Assembly: GCF_024204645.1 (NCBI RefSeq)
Contig: NZ_CP100351.1
Span: 868,001-932,000, forward strand
Reading direction: 5' to 3'
Source: Desulfomicrobium sp. ZS1
Lineage (GTDB): Bacteria; Desulfobacterota; Desulfovibrionia; Desulfovibrionales; Desulfomicrobiaceae
Length of the DNA: 64,000 bases
Part shown: positions 63,574-64,000 of the stretch, in pieces
Layout of the letters: every line of letters begins with the position of its first letter
How positions within the stretch are numbered: the stretch's first letter is position 1
Notes under the pieces: generated by a model
The model's database searches: none
What the model saw: only the letters and a program-made list of their open reading frames with translations
What the model was told of the DNA's origin: nothing
Program-made: the position numbers and the translations under genes

Positions 63574-64000
63574 ATGTCGCACAAGTTGATACGAAAAGAT
63601 GTCGCTCCGGTTTACGACAGGATAGTCGCCAATTTTTTGCAGAACCAGAACGGATCTTTTTTTCTGGTCACCAATGACGAGATATTCGTGCGTACGATGC
63701 GCGGAGCATTGCGCACCATGGGGCTGAATTACGATTCTTTATTCGTGGCCCATGTTTCTTCCGATATATGGAAAAAGTGCAGGGACCTTTTGGAAGAAAG
63801 GTCGCAAGTGGTCATGTTTATCGAATCGAAAATCAATGGAAGATCGAATGTTTTCGACTTTAAGTCATTGAAGGACAGTTTTGGAAACAGGCTGAAGATA
63901 ATATGCATAACACCGGAAGTTTCAGAAGAGCATGTGTCTTTTATTGCGGAAAACGATGTTGATTCAATAATAGTCAAGCCTATTTCAATAAACAACATAA
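63574..64000 (+). CDS. Partial CDS: response-regulator-like protein (cut by right edge)
   Basis: An uninterrupted frame from ATG 63574 (preceded by GAGG) to the window end, 142 codons. It reads MSHKLIRKDVAPVYDRIVAN, then SFFLVTNDEIFVRTMRGALR, MGLNYDSLFVA, VMFIESKIN and a late SIIVKPISINN. The pattern LVTND...VKPIS resembles a degenerate receiver domain (no acidic pocket and phospho-Asp is seen where expected). AT content rises through the gene, unlike the phn genes next to it. Full function unknown. Confidence 0.65.
   Translation, partial: MSHKLIRKDVAPVYDRIVANFLQNQNGSFFLVTNDEIFVRTMRGALRTMGLNYDSLFVAHVSSDIWKKCRDLLEERSQVVMFIESKINGRSNVFDFKSLKDSFGNRLKIICITPEVSEEHVSFIAENDVDSIIVKPISINNI

Overview
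The window looks like chromosomal DNA of a strictly anaerobic, sulfate-reducing deltaproteobacterium (Desulfovibrionales, Desulfomicrobium/Desulfovibrio type). The clues are a periplasmic Tat-exported [NiFe] hydrogenase whose large subunit closely follows the Desulfovibrio HynA pattern, an MqnA (futalosine menaquinone route) gene, an anaerobic ThiH-type thiamine operon, a moderately high GC content and CBS-ACT and ACT-ACT proteins common in this order. The species is an inference; no rRNA or tRNA gene is present to fix it.

Layout. 0-7.3 kb: CBS-ACT protein, nucleoside phosphorylase PpnP, an M23 peptidase, then the leftward hydrogenase operon hynB-hynA-hynD-hypC plus an ADP-ribosylglycohydrolase-like gene. 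A pair of tandem 40-bp repeats lies upstream of hynB. 7.6-12.3 kb: nitroreductase, TPR protein, GNAT acetyltransferase beside an MFS transporter remnant, and a large EF-hand membrane protein. 12.3-16 kb: thiS-G-H-F-E operon behind a TPP riboswitch with its own terminator. 16-24 kb: histone-deacetylase-like/hydantoinase pair, an inositol-monophosphatase-like gene, two small proteins (one with a duplicated motif), mqnA, adk and two uncharacterised genes. 24.4-31.5 kb: YnjBCD-type ABC transporter with an FAD oxidoreductase, NudC and a radical SAM/SPASM protein. 31.6-35.5 kb: paaK-ACT operon with an apparent transcription attenuator, divergent from rsfS-gpmI. 35.5-38.8 kb: a repeat-rich gap holding a 179-bp MITE-like element, then an IS21-family insertion sequence whose end supplies the stop codon of a cupin gene. 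39-44.7 kb: CHAP-like lipoprotein, RRM protein, EamA transporter and a polar amino-acid ABC transporter. 45-48.2 kb: EttA, a membrane methyltransferase and a lipoprotein, flanked by two inverted 97-bp repeats.

48.7-63.2 kb is a carbon-phosphorus lyase locus in two opposed operons: phnF (leftward) / phnGHIJKLM - 1.17-kb repeat array - phnN - hexapeptide transferase (rightward), and phnC-phnD-phnE-phnM2-DUF1045 (leftward). A BrnT/antitoxin module lies between them. Together they encode phosphonate uptake (PhnCDE), the lyase core (PhnGHIJ with PhnK/L), triphosphate hydrolysis (PhnM, two copies), PRPP regeneration (PhnN) and a GntR/UTRA repressor (PhnF). Matching GTCTAKACAA operator-like sequences sit upstream of phnG and of phnC. 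The window ends inside a response-regulator-like gene.

The best candidates for something undescribed are the five-copy hairpin array inside the phn operon, the attenuator-like paaK leader, the paired PhnF operators, the probably leaderless autoregulated BrnT promoter, and the ADP-ribosylglycohydrolase-like gene that has lost its metal ligands inside a hydrogenase maturation operon. No complete new defence or metabolic system was identified.
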